A stretch of 64,000 nt of DNA from CBDEVH01 sp965243565 (GTDB lineage: Bacteria > Pseudomonadota > Gammaproteobacteria > Tethybacterales > Persebacteraceae), in the NCBI GenBank assembly GCA_965243565.1, contig OZ251571.1:1240001-1304000 (forward strand). The letters are read 5' to 3'. Positions 8,396-17,512 of this stretch are shown piece after piece. A program made the position numbers and the translations under genes. Under the pieces are notes generated by a model that was given only the letters and a program-made list of their open reading frames with translations, did not search any database and had not been told where the DNA came from. Position 1 is the first letter of the stretch; each line of letters starts with the position of its first letter.

Positions 8396-11083
8396 TTAAA
8401 GTTCGGAAGCGGTTTCTGTTCGTTCAAATGTTTCGATTTTGTCACCTGTTTTGATATCATTAAAACGAGCAATAGATATACCACACTCAGAACCAACTTT
8501 TACCTCAGAGGATTCGTCTTTAAAATGGCGAAGTGAATCAATTCGCCCTTCATAGACGCTTACATTGTCACGTACAAGCCTAACTAATGCTCGAGCACAA
8601 ACCGTTCCTTCTTCGACTCTACAACCCGCAACCTGCCCTACTTTACTAACATTAAATATTTGTAGTACATTGGCAACGCCAGTTATTTTTTCTTCAACTA
8701 TTGGTGGTAGTGTATCTAACACGGATGCCAATATTTTTTCAACCAACTCATAAATAACATTGCCGATGATAATTTTTATACCGCGGGATTCTGCAGCTTT
8801 GCGAACGCGATTATCAGGGCGTACATTAAAGGCAACGACTATCCCGTCTCCCGTTTGTGCGAGATAAATATCCGATTCGGTTACCGCCCCCACACCAGAA
8901 TGAATGACTTTAACTTTTGAATTTTTACCTGCTATATTGCCAAGTGCCGCTGCGACGGCTTCTCGTGAACCTTCAACATCGGTTTTAACAATCACATTAA
9001 AGGTTTTAATCTGATTGTTTTCTTTGTTCATCACGTTAAGTAATGATTGTGCATCTAAAGAGACTGATTTAACAATCGTATTTGCCAAACGTTTTTCTCG
9101 CATTTTTTCTTGACGAATACTAGCAACATGCTTAGCTGCTTTTTCGTCTTTTACCACCATTAATTCTTCACCAGCGGCAGGTACACTCGACAGACCTTGA
9201 ATTTCGACAGACATTGAAGGGTGTGCTTCTTTAATTTTAGGATTTAAAGAATCCCACATTGCACGAATACGACCGATATCTGCACCACATAAGTAAAAAT
9301 CTCCTACTTTTAGTATGCCACGTGAGACGATGATTGTTGCAATAATGCCACGACCTTTATCGACCCGTGATTCAACCACTGTTCCTACCGCTGGCACATT
9401 AACGGGGGCTTTAAGTTCAAGAATTTCGGCTTGTATTGCCAAAGCATCCAGCAGTTTATCAATACCTTCGCCAGTCTGTGCTGAAATGGGAATCACAATG
9501 GCATCGCCACCCCAATCTTCGGGCAATACATTGTGTTGCGCCAATTCACTTTTAACATTTTCAAGATTGGCATCGGGTTTATCAATTTTATTAACAGCAA
9601 CGACAATCGGCACATTCGCCGCTTTGGCATGATTAATGGCCTCAATAGTTTGTGGCTTTACACCATCATCTGCCGCCACCACCAACACAACAATGTTGGT
9701 AATTTTAGCACCACGAGAGCGCATTTCGGTAAACAAGGCATGTCCAGGAGTGTCGATAAAAGAAACAGGACCAAACGAGGTGTTGACACGATACGCTCCA
9801 ATGTGTTGCGTGATTCCACCTGCTTCGGATGAGACAACACGCGCTTTACGAATATAATCTAATAATGATGTTTTGCCATGATCAACGTGCCCCATGACTG
9901 TTACAATTGGTGCACAGCTTTCGTATTCGATTGAATCAGTATCGCATTTAATAAGGTCGAGTTCTTTTTCGTCTTCGGGAGGTGCTTCTACTGGAATATG
10001 CCCCAGTTCTTCAACAATAATCCAAGCCGTATCTCTATCGAGCAAATCATTTGCAGAAGATATTTCTATGCCGTTTTCCATGAGTTTGTGGATAATGGCA
10101 CCGCTTTTCATCGATAATTCTTGTGCTAGATTGGTTACTGATAAAAATTCAGGTATTTTTACTTCGCGAACGATTGGCTTTGTCGGTTTGTGAAAAACCT
10201 GCTGACTGTCAGATGTTTTTTCGATTGCCTGATTAAAAGTAAAACTTCTCTTCTTTTTCTTTTTATGCGCAGAAACCGCTTTTGGATCAATGCGAATAAT
10301 ATCTTCTTTTTTCTTTTTGCCGTTTTTTTGTGAAGCGGATGCAACAACCGGCGGTGGTGTAGCTAGTTTTTTCGCTGAATCTTGCTTTGCCTGTTCTTGT
10401 CGTTCTATTTGTAGTTGGTAAAGCGTTTCGCTATTAAATGTTTTTGGCTTTTGTGGTATTGATACGACTGGCTTGGCTACATCAACGTTATTGTCTTGCT
10501 TGTTTTTGACTATATTACTTTCAGCAACAGGTTCTGTAACAACAGGATTTTCTTCTTTGGATACCGATTTTACTTTGACTACTGGTTTTTCAATCGGTGG
10601 CTTAATTCCTTTTATTTCAGGAATAGGCTCGATATCAGGGACAGGCAAAGGCTGATGTCTTTGTACTTCTGCCTCAACTGCTTTTTTGAATATACGTCGT
10701 GTTTTTTTCTCGGTAACATGCGTTCCTTCTACTTTACGAGACACTTTTTGCGATGTCATCATTGCATCGCTTTTTTTAATGGTAGAAAATCGGTCAGGCG
10801 ATTCTGTTTTTACAGCCACCCTTGCTTGTGGCAACACCTTTATTATTTCTTTTACTGCTTGCTGATCTTTGGAAGCAATAACAGTTGCCACTATTGCTTT
10901 AGGAGGTGTTGTAGTCGCACTGGCTTCAATGTCTTTTTTAAGAATTTCAAATTCTTCTTCGGTCAGTTTAATGCTCGCAGATAATTTTTTTCTGATGCCT
11001 GTTGATTTAATCACATTTCCTACGGTTTCTAATGTGCATTTTAAAATTGCTGCACATTCATCAAGTGATTTTTTTGAAGTCAT
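8396..11083 (-). CDS. infB: Translation initiation factor IF-2
   Basis: 895-residue IF-2, the GTPase that delivers initiator tRNA to the ribosome. A small N-terminal IF2_N-like helical domain (about 1-50) is followed by a long charged, Lys/Pro/Val-rich linker, a second IF2_N domain around residues 310-370, and the G domain with GHVDHGKT at 398-405, DTPGH and NKIDKPD, then domains II, III and IV to the end. Start ATG directly abuts the nusA stop codon with no intervening base, so translation is probably coupled. The length is typical for gammaproteobacterial IF-2 with the full N-terminal extension. Confidence 0.97.
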   Translation of the reverse strand: MTSKKSLDECAAILKCTLETVGNVIKSTGIRKKLSASIKLTEEEFEILKKDIEASATTTPPKAIVATVIASKDQQAVKEIIKVLPQARVAVKTESPDRFSTIKKSDAMMTSQKVSRKVEGTHVTEKKTRRIFKKAVEAEVQRHQPLPVPDIEPIPEIKGIKPPIEKPVVKVKSVSKEENPVVTEPVAESNIVKNKQDNNVDVAKPVVSIPQKPKTFNSETLYQLQIERQEQAKQDSAKKLATPPPVVASASQKNGKKKKEDIIRIDPKAVSAHKKKKKRSFTFNQAIEKTSDSQQVFHKPTKPIVREVKIPEFLSVTNLAQELSMKSGAIIHKLMENGIEISSANDLLDRDTAWIIVEELGHIPVEAPPEDEKELDLIKCDTDSIEYESCAPIVTVMGHVDHGKTSLLDYIRKARVVSSEAGGITQHIGAYRVNTSFGPVSFIDTPGHALFTEMRSRGAKITNIVVLVVAADDGVKPQTIEAINHAKAANVPIVVAVNKIDKPDANLENVKSELAQHNVLPEDWGGDAIVIPISAQTGEGIDKLLDALAIQAEILELKAPVNVPAVGTVVESRVDKGRGIIATIIVSRGILKVGDFYLCGADIGRIRAMWDSLNPKIKEAHPSMSVEIQGLSSVPAAGEELMVVKDEKAAKHVASIRQEKMREKRLANTIVKSVSLDAQSLLNVMNKENNQIKTFNVIVKTDVEGSREAVAAALGNIAGKNSKVKVIHSGVGAVTESDIYLAQTGDGIVVAFNVRPDNRVRKAAESRGIKIIIGNVIYELVEKILASVLDTLPPIVEEKITGVANVLQIFNVSKVGQVAGCRVEEGTVCARALVRLVRDNVSVYEGRIDSLRHFKDESSEVKVGSECGISIARFNDIKTGDKIETFERTETASEL

Positions 11084-12634
11084 TTATTGTTGGGTATCGT
11101 CTTGAGACTCTTCGTCATCTTCTAGAAGTGTGCGTGCGCGCATGATCATTTCAGATGCATTTTGGGAAGAAATTTCAGAAATTTCTAGTAAGTCATCAAC
11201 CGATAAATCAGCAAAGTCTTCTAAGGTAATAATATCACCATTAACAATACTATAAAGTAGTTCGTCATTCATGCCTTCTAATTGCTTTAGAGTTTCTTCT
11301 ACTTTGGTCATTTTTTCCCGAATCATTAACTCCTTGGCTTCAACGACTTCACGGGCACGTCGCTGAATACTTTCGACGACTTCTTCGTTAAAACCTTCAA
11401 TTTCTAGCAACTCGGCTGAATCAACATAGGCAACATGATCAAGTGTTTCAAAACCTTCATCGTATAAAATTCGGGCGGCTTCTGCTTCAAGACTGAGTGA
11501 TTCAGCAATAACCGCACTTCGTTTAGCAGCAAGAACTTCGGTGTCGGTTTCATATTCTTCGGGGGTCAGTAGGTTGAGCTGCCATCCTGTTAATTCGGAT
11601 GCCAACCGCACATTGCTACCGTTTCGACCAATGGCTTGCGCCATTAGGTTGGGATCAATAATAACATCCATTACCCGTCTATCTCTATCGACTGATATTT
11701 TGGAAACTTCGGCAGGTGCCAATGAACGCAAGACGTATTTGGCATCGTCCTCATCCCAATGGATGATGTCAATACGCTCACCGTTTAATTCGTTGGTTAC
11801 TTGTTGGACACGGGAACCACGCACGCCAACACAAGTGCCAACGGGGTCAATTCGCGAATCGCTCGAACGAACTGCTATTTTGGTACGATTGCCAGCCGAA
11901 CGAACTGCTGCTACAATTTGTAGTACGCCTTTTTCAATTTCAGGTACATATCGTTCAAACAATCGGACAACAAAATCAGGACCAGTACGGGTTAAAAACA
12001 GTTGGGTGGACAGACGCTCACTATCGTCATTAGGAACTTCTTTTATTAATGCTTGAATGCGGTCACCGACTTTGAGAATTTCGCGAGGAATCATTTCGCT
12101 TTTAGGCAGTTTGCAGTCAACACGCATTACCTCAACAATGGCATCACCTTTATTACGCGATATTTTTTGGATTTGTCCAGTAACGAGTTGATCGCTACGT
12201 GATAATACTTCTTGGAGTAATTTTGAACGTTCGGCATCGCGTAAACGGGCACTAAAAAATTGTTTGGCAAACAACATGCTGATGCGTTGATTGAAATCAA
12301 CACTCGGAAGGATTTCTTCAATAATGTCATTCGGATTAACATCTACTCCCCCAGAACGCAATAGTGCCTCATCAATTATCATTTCGGATTCAGGCGTAGT
12401 CATGATTTCTTCATCATCAAGAACGCGCCAACGACGAAAAGCTTCCATTTCGCCAGTCACAGTGTCGATAGTAACACGAAAATTGGCGTCTCGAAAACCT
12501 TCAGAACTTTTACGCAATGAATGCGCTAATGCTTCTGAAAATATTCCTAATACTTCATCATAATCCAGGCCTCTTTCGCTAGAAATAGACCGAACGAACA
12601 TCAAAACATCCGCACCATTAATTTTTTGTGACAT
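11084..12634 (-). CDS. nusA: Transcription termination/antitermination factor NusA
   Basis: 516-residue NusA, which binds RNA polymerase and modulates pausing, termination and antitermination. Order of domains: N-terminal polymerase-binding domain (1-~130), S1 domain (~135-200), KH1/KH2 (GTCVGVRGSRVQ and AIGRNGSNVRLA motifs), then two acidic Leu/Glu-rich C-terminal repeats (for example LEIEGFNEEVV and LADLSVDDLLEIS). It heads the nusA-infB-rbfA operon. The usual upstream partner rimP is absent: the gene is preceded by a ~170-base spacer and a divergent oxidoreductase. Confidence 0.97.
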   Translation of the reverse strand: MSQKINGADVLMFVRSISSERGLDYDEVLGIFSEALAHSLRKSSEGFRDANFRVTIDTVTGEMEAFRRWRVLDDEEIMTTPESEMIIDEALLRSGGVDVNPNDIIEEILPSVDFNQRISMLFAKQFFSARLRDAERSKLLQEVLSRSDQLVTGQIQKISRNKGDAIVEVMRVDCKLPKSEMIPREILKVGDRIQALIKEVPNDDSERLSTQLFLTRTGPDFVVRLFERYVPEIEKGVLQIVAAVRSAGNRTKIAVRSSDSRIDPVGTCVGVRGSRVQQVTNELNGERIDIIHWDEDDAKYVLRSLAPAEVSKISVDRDRRVMDVIIDPNLMAQAIGRNGSNVRLASELTGWQLNLLTPEEYETDTEVLAAKRSAVIAESLSLEAEAARILYDEGFETLDHVAYVDSAELLEIEGFNEEVVESIQRRAREVVEAKELMIREKMTKVEETLKQLEGMNDELLYSIVNGDIITLEDFADLSVDDLLEISEISSQNASEMIMRARTLLEDDEESQDDTQQ

Positions 12635-12777
12635 ACCTAAAATTTAAATAAACAAGAAAACAAGAAAAACGATTTAACTTTACCCAAGACCGCCATTATA
12701 TCACCTATACTAATAGTGAATCGTAATAGACAAGCACAATTGGTAAAGAATTTCAGTATAAAGGTAAGTAGCAATGT

Positions 12778-12783
12778 TATAAT
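12778..12783 (+). promoter_or_regulatory. Candidate -10 element for the SDR-thiE genes
   Basis: A perfect TATAAT lies in the 172-base spacer between nusA and the SDR gene, 23 bases before the preferred ATG at 12807. No good -35 hexamer sits at the standard distance, so this is only a candidate. It argues against a TTG start at 12786, which would fall at or before the expected transcription start. Confidence 0.4.
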
Positions 12784-12806
12784 TTTTGTCTAAGGTAAAA
12801 TCAGTG

Positions 12807-13652
12807 ATGAAATTAGACGATAAAATAATATTAATAACAGGTTGTTCCAGTGGAATCGGTTGGTATTGTGCGACTGAACTCAACAAACGTCAAGGTTGGA
12901 AAGTTTTTGCCAGTGCCCGAGATCCAAGCGATGTTAAACACCTACAGGATGAAGGACTAACAGCACTGCAACTAGATTTAGCAGATTCGCATTCGATTAA
13001 TAACGCCGTCGATGCAATGTTAGCACAAACTAATAACCGCATTGATGTCTTGTTTAATAATGGTGCCTATGGCCAACCCGGGGCGGTAGAAGACCTATCT
13101 CGGACAGCATTACGCCATCAGTTTGAAACCAATGTCTTTGGCACACAAGAACTAAGTAATCGACTTATTCCTATTATGCGCAAGCAAGGCAGTGGCAAAA
13201 TCATTCAAAACTCTTCAGTATTGGGGTTTGTCGCTCTGCGCTATCGCGGAGCCTACAATGCTTCTAAATACGCCCTAGAAGGGCTGAGCGACACCATGCG
13301 TCTAGAACTTCATCAAACAGGAATTCATGTTGTCTTAATCGAACCCGGTCCTATTACCAGTGATTTTCGTAAAAATGCCACAGCGCAGTTTCATCGACAT
13401 TTTAGTGATGATATTATTGCCGCCAGTGCCCATCGAGACTTTTATAATGACCATTTATCCAAAGTGGATGGACGTCATACACCGCCATTCACTTTAGGTC
13501 CTGATGCCGTCTATAAAGCACTCGTCGCTGCACTTAAATCTCCCCATCCTAAAACACGATACCCTGTTACCGTACCTACTTCATTATTTTGGTGGTGCAA
13601 GCGATTACTCCCCACCAAACTACTCGATTCCCTATTGCGGCGGGTGACTTAA
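12807..13652 (+). CDS. Short-chain dehydrogenase/reductase (SDR), classical
   Basis: 281-residue NAD(P)-dependent oxidoreductase. The Rossmann glycine motif TGCSSGIG occurs near residues 11-18, NNGAYG is the adenine-ring stabilising segment and YNASK is the catalytic Tyr-x3-Lys, with Ser of QNSSVLG completing the triad. The arginine in SARD after the second strand is compatible with NADP binding. The substrate cannot be deduced; the closest general type is the 17-beta-hydroxysteroid-dehydrogenase-like/YbbO group. A longer reading from TTG at 12786 is open but the ATG at 12807 fits the family and the candidate promoter. The stop codon overlaps the thiE start by one base (TAATG). Confidence 0.88.
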   Translation: MKLDDKIILITGCSSGIGWYCATELNKRQGWKVFASARDPSDVKHLQDEGLTALQLDLADSHSINNAVDAMLAQTNNRIDVLFNNGAYGQPGAVEDLSRTALRHQFETNVFGTQELSNRLIPIMRKQGSGKIIQNSSVLGFVALRYRGAYNASKYALEGLSDTMRLELHQTGIHVVLIEPGPITSDFRKNATAQFHRHFSDDIIAASAHRDFYNDHLSKVDGRHTPPFTLGPDAVYKALVAALKSPHPKTRYPVTVPTSLFWWCKRLLPTKLLDSLLRRVT

Positions 13653-14281
13653 TGCAAGGCATTTACGCCATTACCCCCGATGAAGACAACGATGACCTTT
13701 TGCTCAATAAGATAATCATAGCGATAAAAGGCGGTATTCGCATTATTCAATATAGACATTCAACCGCCACTCACGATGTATGCCTTCGACAAGCATTGTC
13801 AATAGCCACTATTTGTAAAGCGCATCATGTGATGCTACTCATTAACAATCATATCGATATTGCTAAAACCTGCTCTGCCTCTGGTGTTCATTTGGGAATC
13901 AATGACACACCCATTACCACGGCTCGTGCACAATTAGGCAATGATGCTATTATTGGTGCGACTTGCTATAATAGTCTTGAACGAGCCAAAGTCGCCCAAA
14001 AATCAGGTGCCAATTATATTGCCATAGGCGCGATATTCCCTTCTCCTACAAAACCAAATGCGCCACAATGTTCATTGGAAAAATTGCGAACCATAAAACA
14101 AAAAATAAATCTGCCATTGATTGCCATTGGTGGCATTAACTTTGAGAATGCCCAATCAGTCCTTGCTACGGGAGTAGACTGCATCGCAATGGTATCGGGT
14201 TTGTTTGATACTCAAGACATCACTGCCAATTGCCAAAAATTAACACAGATTTTAAAAAAAAGCCCCCATGACACATTATGA
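13652..14281 (+). CDS. thiE: Thiamine-phosphate synthase ThiE
   Basis: 209 residues of the TIM-barrel enzyme that couples hydroxymethylpyrimidine diphosphate and thiazole phosphate to thiamine phosphate. The phosphate-binding loop region GAIFPSPTKP and the C-terminal LIAIGGIN motif are visible, with LQYRH-type residues (IIQYRHS) near the N-terminus. The frame is open further upstream inside the SDR gene, but the ATG at 13652 that overlaps the SDR stop is the sensible start. No other thiamine gene is nearby. The last codons overlap a hairpin that appears to terminate transcription of the opposing ankyrin operon. Confidence 0.88.
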   Translation: MQGIYAITPDEDNDDLLLNKIIIAIKGGIRIIQYRHSTATHDVCLRQALSIATICKAHHVMLLINNHIDIAKTCSASGVHLGINDTPITTARAQLGNDAIIGATCYNSLERAKVAQKSGANYIAIGAIFPSPTKPNAPQCSLEKLRTIKQKINLPLIAIGGINFENAQSVLATGVDCIAMVSGLFDTQDITANCQKLTQILKKSPHDTL

Positions 14282-14297
14282 TAGGCATCATGAGGGC
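14254..14297 (-). terminator. Rho-independent terminator of the ankyrin genes
   Basis: Read on the minus strand, an imperfect stem formed by 14288-14297 and 14262-14271 (GCCCTCATGA with GCCCCCATGA on the plus strand, one mismatch, 16-base loop) is followed directly by eight T residues (plus-strand A run at 14254-14261). It starts about 23 bases past the ankyrin stop codon. It lies inside the end of thiE, so the same DNA codes for the ThiE C-terminus. Confidence 0.7.
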
Positions 14298-14319
14298 AGG
14301 AGGATATATTTATTGTTAA

Positions 14320-15888
14320 TTATTCTATTTTGTTGAATTCATCTATTAGCAATTTATAAGATTTGGTATTTCTGATGTATTTATTTGTTTTTGCTAACAT
14401 TAATGCATCTTTTCTGTCTTTATTTTTAGAAAACACGTCCGCACCTGCTTCAATCAATAATTCGATTACTCGATAATCACCCGTTTGAGAAACAGCATAG
14501 TGCAATGGTGTGTCATCGTTATCTGTTTTAGCATTAACATCGGCCCCCATAAGAAGTAGCATTTCAGTCATTTCAAAATTATTTTCCGCTTTTGCGGCCA
14601 AATGTAAGGGCGTTTCTCCCTCTTCAAGCTTCGTGTTAATTTTATCAACTTGCAATAACACTCGCACAATATTAATATCGGCACCACTTACTATAGAAAG
14701 ATGAAAAGCTGTATAGCCTGCATCATTCTTAATCGTCGGATTAGCACCTTTTAAAAGTAAAAATTCTATCAATTCAGGTTGAATATTATCTCTCTGAACA
14801 GCTATATGCAAAGGCGTATTACCACTATTATCTCTGGCATTAATTTTAATCTTATTGTCCAGTAATAAATCAATAATGTTTGTATTAATTGGTCCTTCTT
14901 TACCAATTGCCAAATGCAAGAGATTGGAATTATTACCATTTAGAGCATTGATCTTTGCCCCATAGTAGAGTAGCATCTCTATCAATTTTGGGTTATTATT
15001 TTCATACACAGCAACATGCAAAGGCGTATTGCCATCCACTGAACGCGCATTAATATTTTTAATTTGTTTAATCACAAGCGAAAGTAATGTCACATCTTCA
15101 TAGGCAGCCATGACATGCAACAACGATACATCCTCATTGTTTGTTAGATTCATATCTGCCCCCAAACTAATTAAGTGGGCAGCCAAAGAAACATTATTAT
15201 TAGAAACTGCCAAATATAGTGGCGTATTTCCTGCTTCATCTGGTGAATTTATGTCAATAACACCTGTGCTAATCAGCATATTAATTTTATCTATATCATT
15301 GGCATTAACAGATTCATGAAGCGAAAAATTATTTAAATCAACAATAATTTCTGTTTCTAAACTGGAATTCATCACTGCTCCTTTTTCAGAAAAATATTCG
15401 ATTAATCTAGTATTGTAGCCATTCTTATCGTTCATGACAACATAATGTAATGGTGTATTTCCTTCGCTATCTCTAGTATTAACATGCGCTCCTTTGGATA
15501 ATAGAAAGTAGGACATTGGGTGATGATTTATAACAACGGCATAATGCAAAGACGTAGAATCACTATCATTGGTGGCATCAATATCTGCTCCTTTTTCAAG
15601 CAAACTACTAACAATACGCACATCATTAGAATATCTTACTGCCATGTGCAAAGGTGTATTACCGGCGCCTTCCCTAGCATCAACATTAATGTCGTTTAAA
15701 TCAGTCACTTGGACAGTTGACCAATCAATATCAAAACAAATGCTTTCTTCACAAACATTTTCTTGAAAAGACATAGTTAAAAATAAGGAAGCACCGATTA
15801 ATAAAAAAGAAACGCCAATAGCCAAAAGACTTCTATTAAAATGTTTCCTTTTTGTTTGTTTTATTATATTTTTAAAGGTAATTTTCAC
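14320..15888 (-). CDS. Exported or membrane-anchored ankyrin-repeat protein
   Basis: 522-residue protein. A positively charged N-terminus and a single hydrophobic segment (about residues 20-40) are followed by a short Cys-containing section and twelve to thirteen ankyrin repeats running from about residue 70 to the end. Canonical repeats (GNTPLH, LL..GADIN) alternate with degraded ones, giving a two-repeat period. There is no catalytic domain. The start is GTG at 15886-15888 with AAGG upstream at good spacing. It follows a second ankyrin gene by 19 bases, sharing the ICxxIxW motif just before the repeats, so the two are tandem paralogs in one transcript. A role in protein-protein contact outside the cytoplasm, possibly with a host or prey, is inference. 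Confidence 0.85.
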   Translation of the reverse strand: MKITFKNIIKQTKRKHFNRSLLAIGVSFLLIGASLFLTMSFQENVCEESICFDIDWSTVQVTDLNDINVDAREGAGNTPLHMAVRYSNDVRIVSSLLEKGADIDATNDSDSTSLHYAVVINHHPMSYFLLSKGAHVNTRDSEGNTPLHYVVMNDKNGYNTRLIEYFSEKGAVMNSSLETEIIVDLNNFSLHESVNANDIDKINMLISTGVIDINSPDEAGNTPLYLAVSNNNVSLAAHLISLGADMNLTNNEDVSLLHVMAAYEDVTLLSLVIKQIKNINARSVDGNTPLHVAVYENNNPKLIEMLLYYGAKINALNGNNSNLLHLAIGKEGPINTNIIDLLLDNKIKINARDNSGNTPLHIAVQRDNIQPELIEFLLLKGANPTIKNDAGYTAFHLSIVSGADINIVRVLLQVDKINTKLEEGETPLHLAAKAENNFEMTEMLLLMGADVNAKTDNDDTPLHYAVSQTGDYRVIELLIEAGADVFSKNKDRKDALMLAKTNKYIRNTKSYKLLIDEFNKIE

Positions 15889-15907
15889 TGGTGTGCCTTA
15901 AAAAAAA

Positions 15908-17512
15908 TTACGGACCTAATTTTTCTTTTTTGAGGAAGGAGTACACCGTTTTATATCCGCCATACTCATAGAAACTATTATTATCCTTGCCTATGTCAAG
16001 CACTGTTTGACCTAGTTTATTTTTGACGCGGGCATCAGAACCTAAATTCAATAATGTTAATATGATATCAATATTAAAATTTCGCTTACGAATAGCTGAT
16101 AAATGCAAAGGAGTGTTTCCATCTTTATCTCTTAAATTCATATCTGCATCATAAAAATAAAAAGTATACAAAACTCTGGAGTTATCATTGTATTTGGCCG
16201 CTTTATGCAATGGCGTTTCGTTATTAGCATCTCTGACGTTAACATCGGCACTGTTTTTCAACAATGCTTTGATAACGTCTGGGTCTTTGCTATATTTTGC
16301 AGCCATATGTAAAGGCGTACCACCTTTATATATTTCTATTTTTTCATTCGGATCTACACCATACTCTAACAATTTATCAACAACTGTGGCGACGTTATTA
16401 ATCGTTGCCAAAAATAAAACAGGAGAACCATCTTTGGTTTTAATATTAATATCAGCACCTTTTTTTAGCAACAAAGCAACAATATCAGGGTTGGAATTAA
16501 ATTTCGCCGCCAGATGCAAAGCAGTAAACCCACTATCGGTTTTCGCATCAATATCAGTTGCATACTTTAGTAAGATATCCAATGCTCGTGGATCATCGTT
16601 ATAAGCAGCTGCCACATGTAGCGGTGATGACCCTCGATCATTTTTTTGCGAAATATCTGCTCCCCACATCAAAAGGGTCTTTATGACATTGGGATCATCA
16701 CTATTTTTTACCGCATAGTGAACAGTGGGATCTCCCCATGCGTTTTTTAGATTCAGGCTAGCGCCTTTGCGCAACAATAATTTGATAACTTCTTGATTGG
16801 TATTAAAACGAGTAGCAATATGAAGTGGCGTATTTTTGTTATACCCCCTTGCGTTAACGTTGACACCACTAGGAGGTGCAAAGTTGCCTTCTCTCAACAT
16901 TTTATTTAACAACCAGATATTACTATCCAAACGAAATCTTGTTTTTCGTTTTCGATAAATTGATATTGCATCCGATAAAAACAAGTCCACTACATTGGGA
17001 TTTGGATTGTATGCTGCAAAATGAATTGGGTAATCACCGTATTTTGTTTTTTTGTTAATATCAGAGCCATTCAATAGCAAAAATTTGATTATTCCTGGAT
17101 TAGAACTGTATTGTGCAGCGATGTGTAGAGGAGTTTTGCCTTCTTTATCAGGCATTGAAACCTCACCACCATGTTCAATTAGCAGAATCATTAAATCAAC
17201 ATTGGATCTTTTGGCAGATTCATGCACGGGCGTTATGCCTTCATTGTTAACATGATTAGGATTCGCTCCTTCTTTAAGGAGAAATTTAATTTTTTCGATA
17301 TCAACATTAAAATTAATGGCGTGATGTAAATGTGTGTTGTTGTGTTCATCCACCTCAAAAACATCAATCCCATGGATTTCTTCAAGTTCTACCCATGGCC
17401 AGTTAATACCCAAGCATATACCGTCATCGGTGTATTCACAGTGTTCAGCCAATGCCAGGCTAAAATTGCTCGCCAAAGCAATTAAAAGCATATTTTTTAA
17501 CACTCTTGACAA
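15908..17512 (-). CDS. Secreted ankyrin-repeat protein
   Basis: 534-residue protein with an N-terminal signal peptide ending near SLALA (about residue 22), then a short Cys-containing segment with ICLGINW, and about thirteen ankyrin repeats. Most repeats have 34 residues with an Asn-x-x-Pro insertion (for example AAKYSKDPDVIKALL), differing from its downstream paralog; repeat 4 carries an insertion rich in Arg/Lys around residues 190-215. The start is uncertain: the longest reading uses TTG at 17510-17512, but GTG at 17501-17503 and ATG at 17489-17491 are alternatives; the charged n-region (SRVLKN) supports one of the two longer forms. First gene of the two-gene ankyrin unit. Confidence 0.83.
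   Translation of the reverse strand: MSRVLKNMLLIALASNFSLALAEHCEYTDDGICLGINWPWVELEEIHGIDVFEVDEHNNTHLHHAINFNVDIEKIKFLLKEGANPNHVNNEGITPVHESAKRSNVDLMILLIEHGGEVSMPDKEGKTPLHIAAQYSSNPGIIKFLLLNGSDINKKTKYGDYPIHFAAYNPNPNVVDLFLSDAISIYRKRKTRFRLDSNIWLLNKMLREGNFAPPSGVNVNARGYNKNTPLHIATRFNTNQEVIKLLLRKGASLNLKNAWGDPTVHYAVKNSDDPNVIKTLLMWGADISQKNDRGSSPLHVAAAYNDDPRALDILLKYATDIDAKTDSGFTALHLAAKFNSNPDIVALLLKKGADINIKTKDGSPVLFLATINNVATVVDKLLEYGVDPNEKIEIYKGGTPLHMAAKYSKDPDVIKALLKNSADVNVRDANNETPLHKAAKYNDNSRVLYTFYFYDADMNLRDKDGNTPLHLSAIRKRNFNIDIILTLLNLGSDARVKNKLGQTVLDIGKDNNSFYEYGGYKTVYSFLKKEKLGP

Noticed and set aside
11541..12056. 171-codon open frame antisense to nusA
   Set aside because: Shadow of a clear nusA gene; composition typical of an antisense frame and no start signal.
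13589..13651. Longer thiE starting inside the SDR gene
   Set aside because: The extra 21 residues are out-of-frame SDR sequence; ThiE homology begins at the ATG overlapping the SDR stop.
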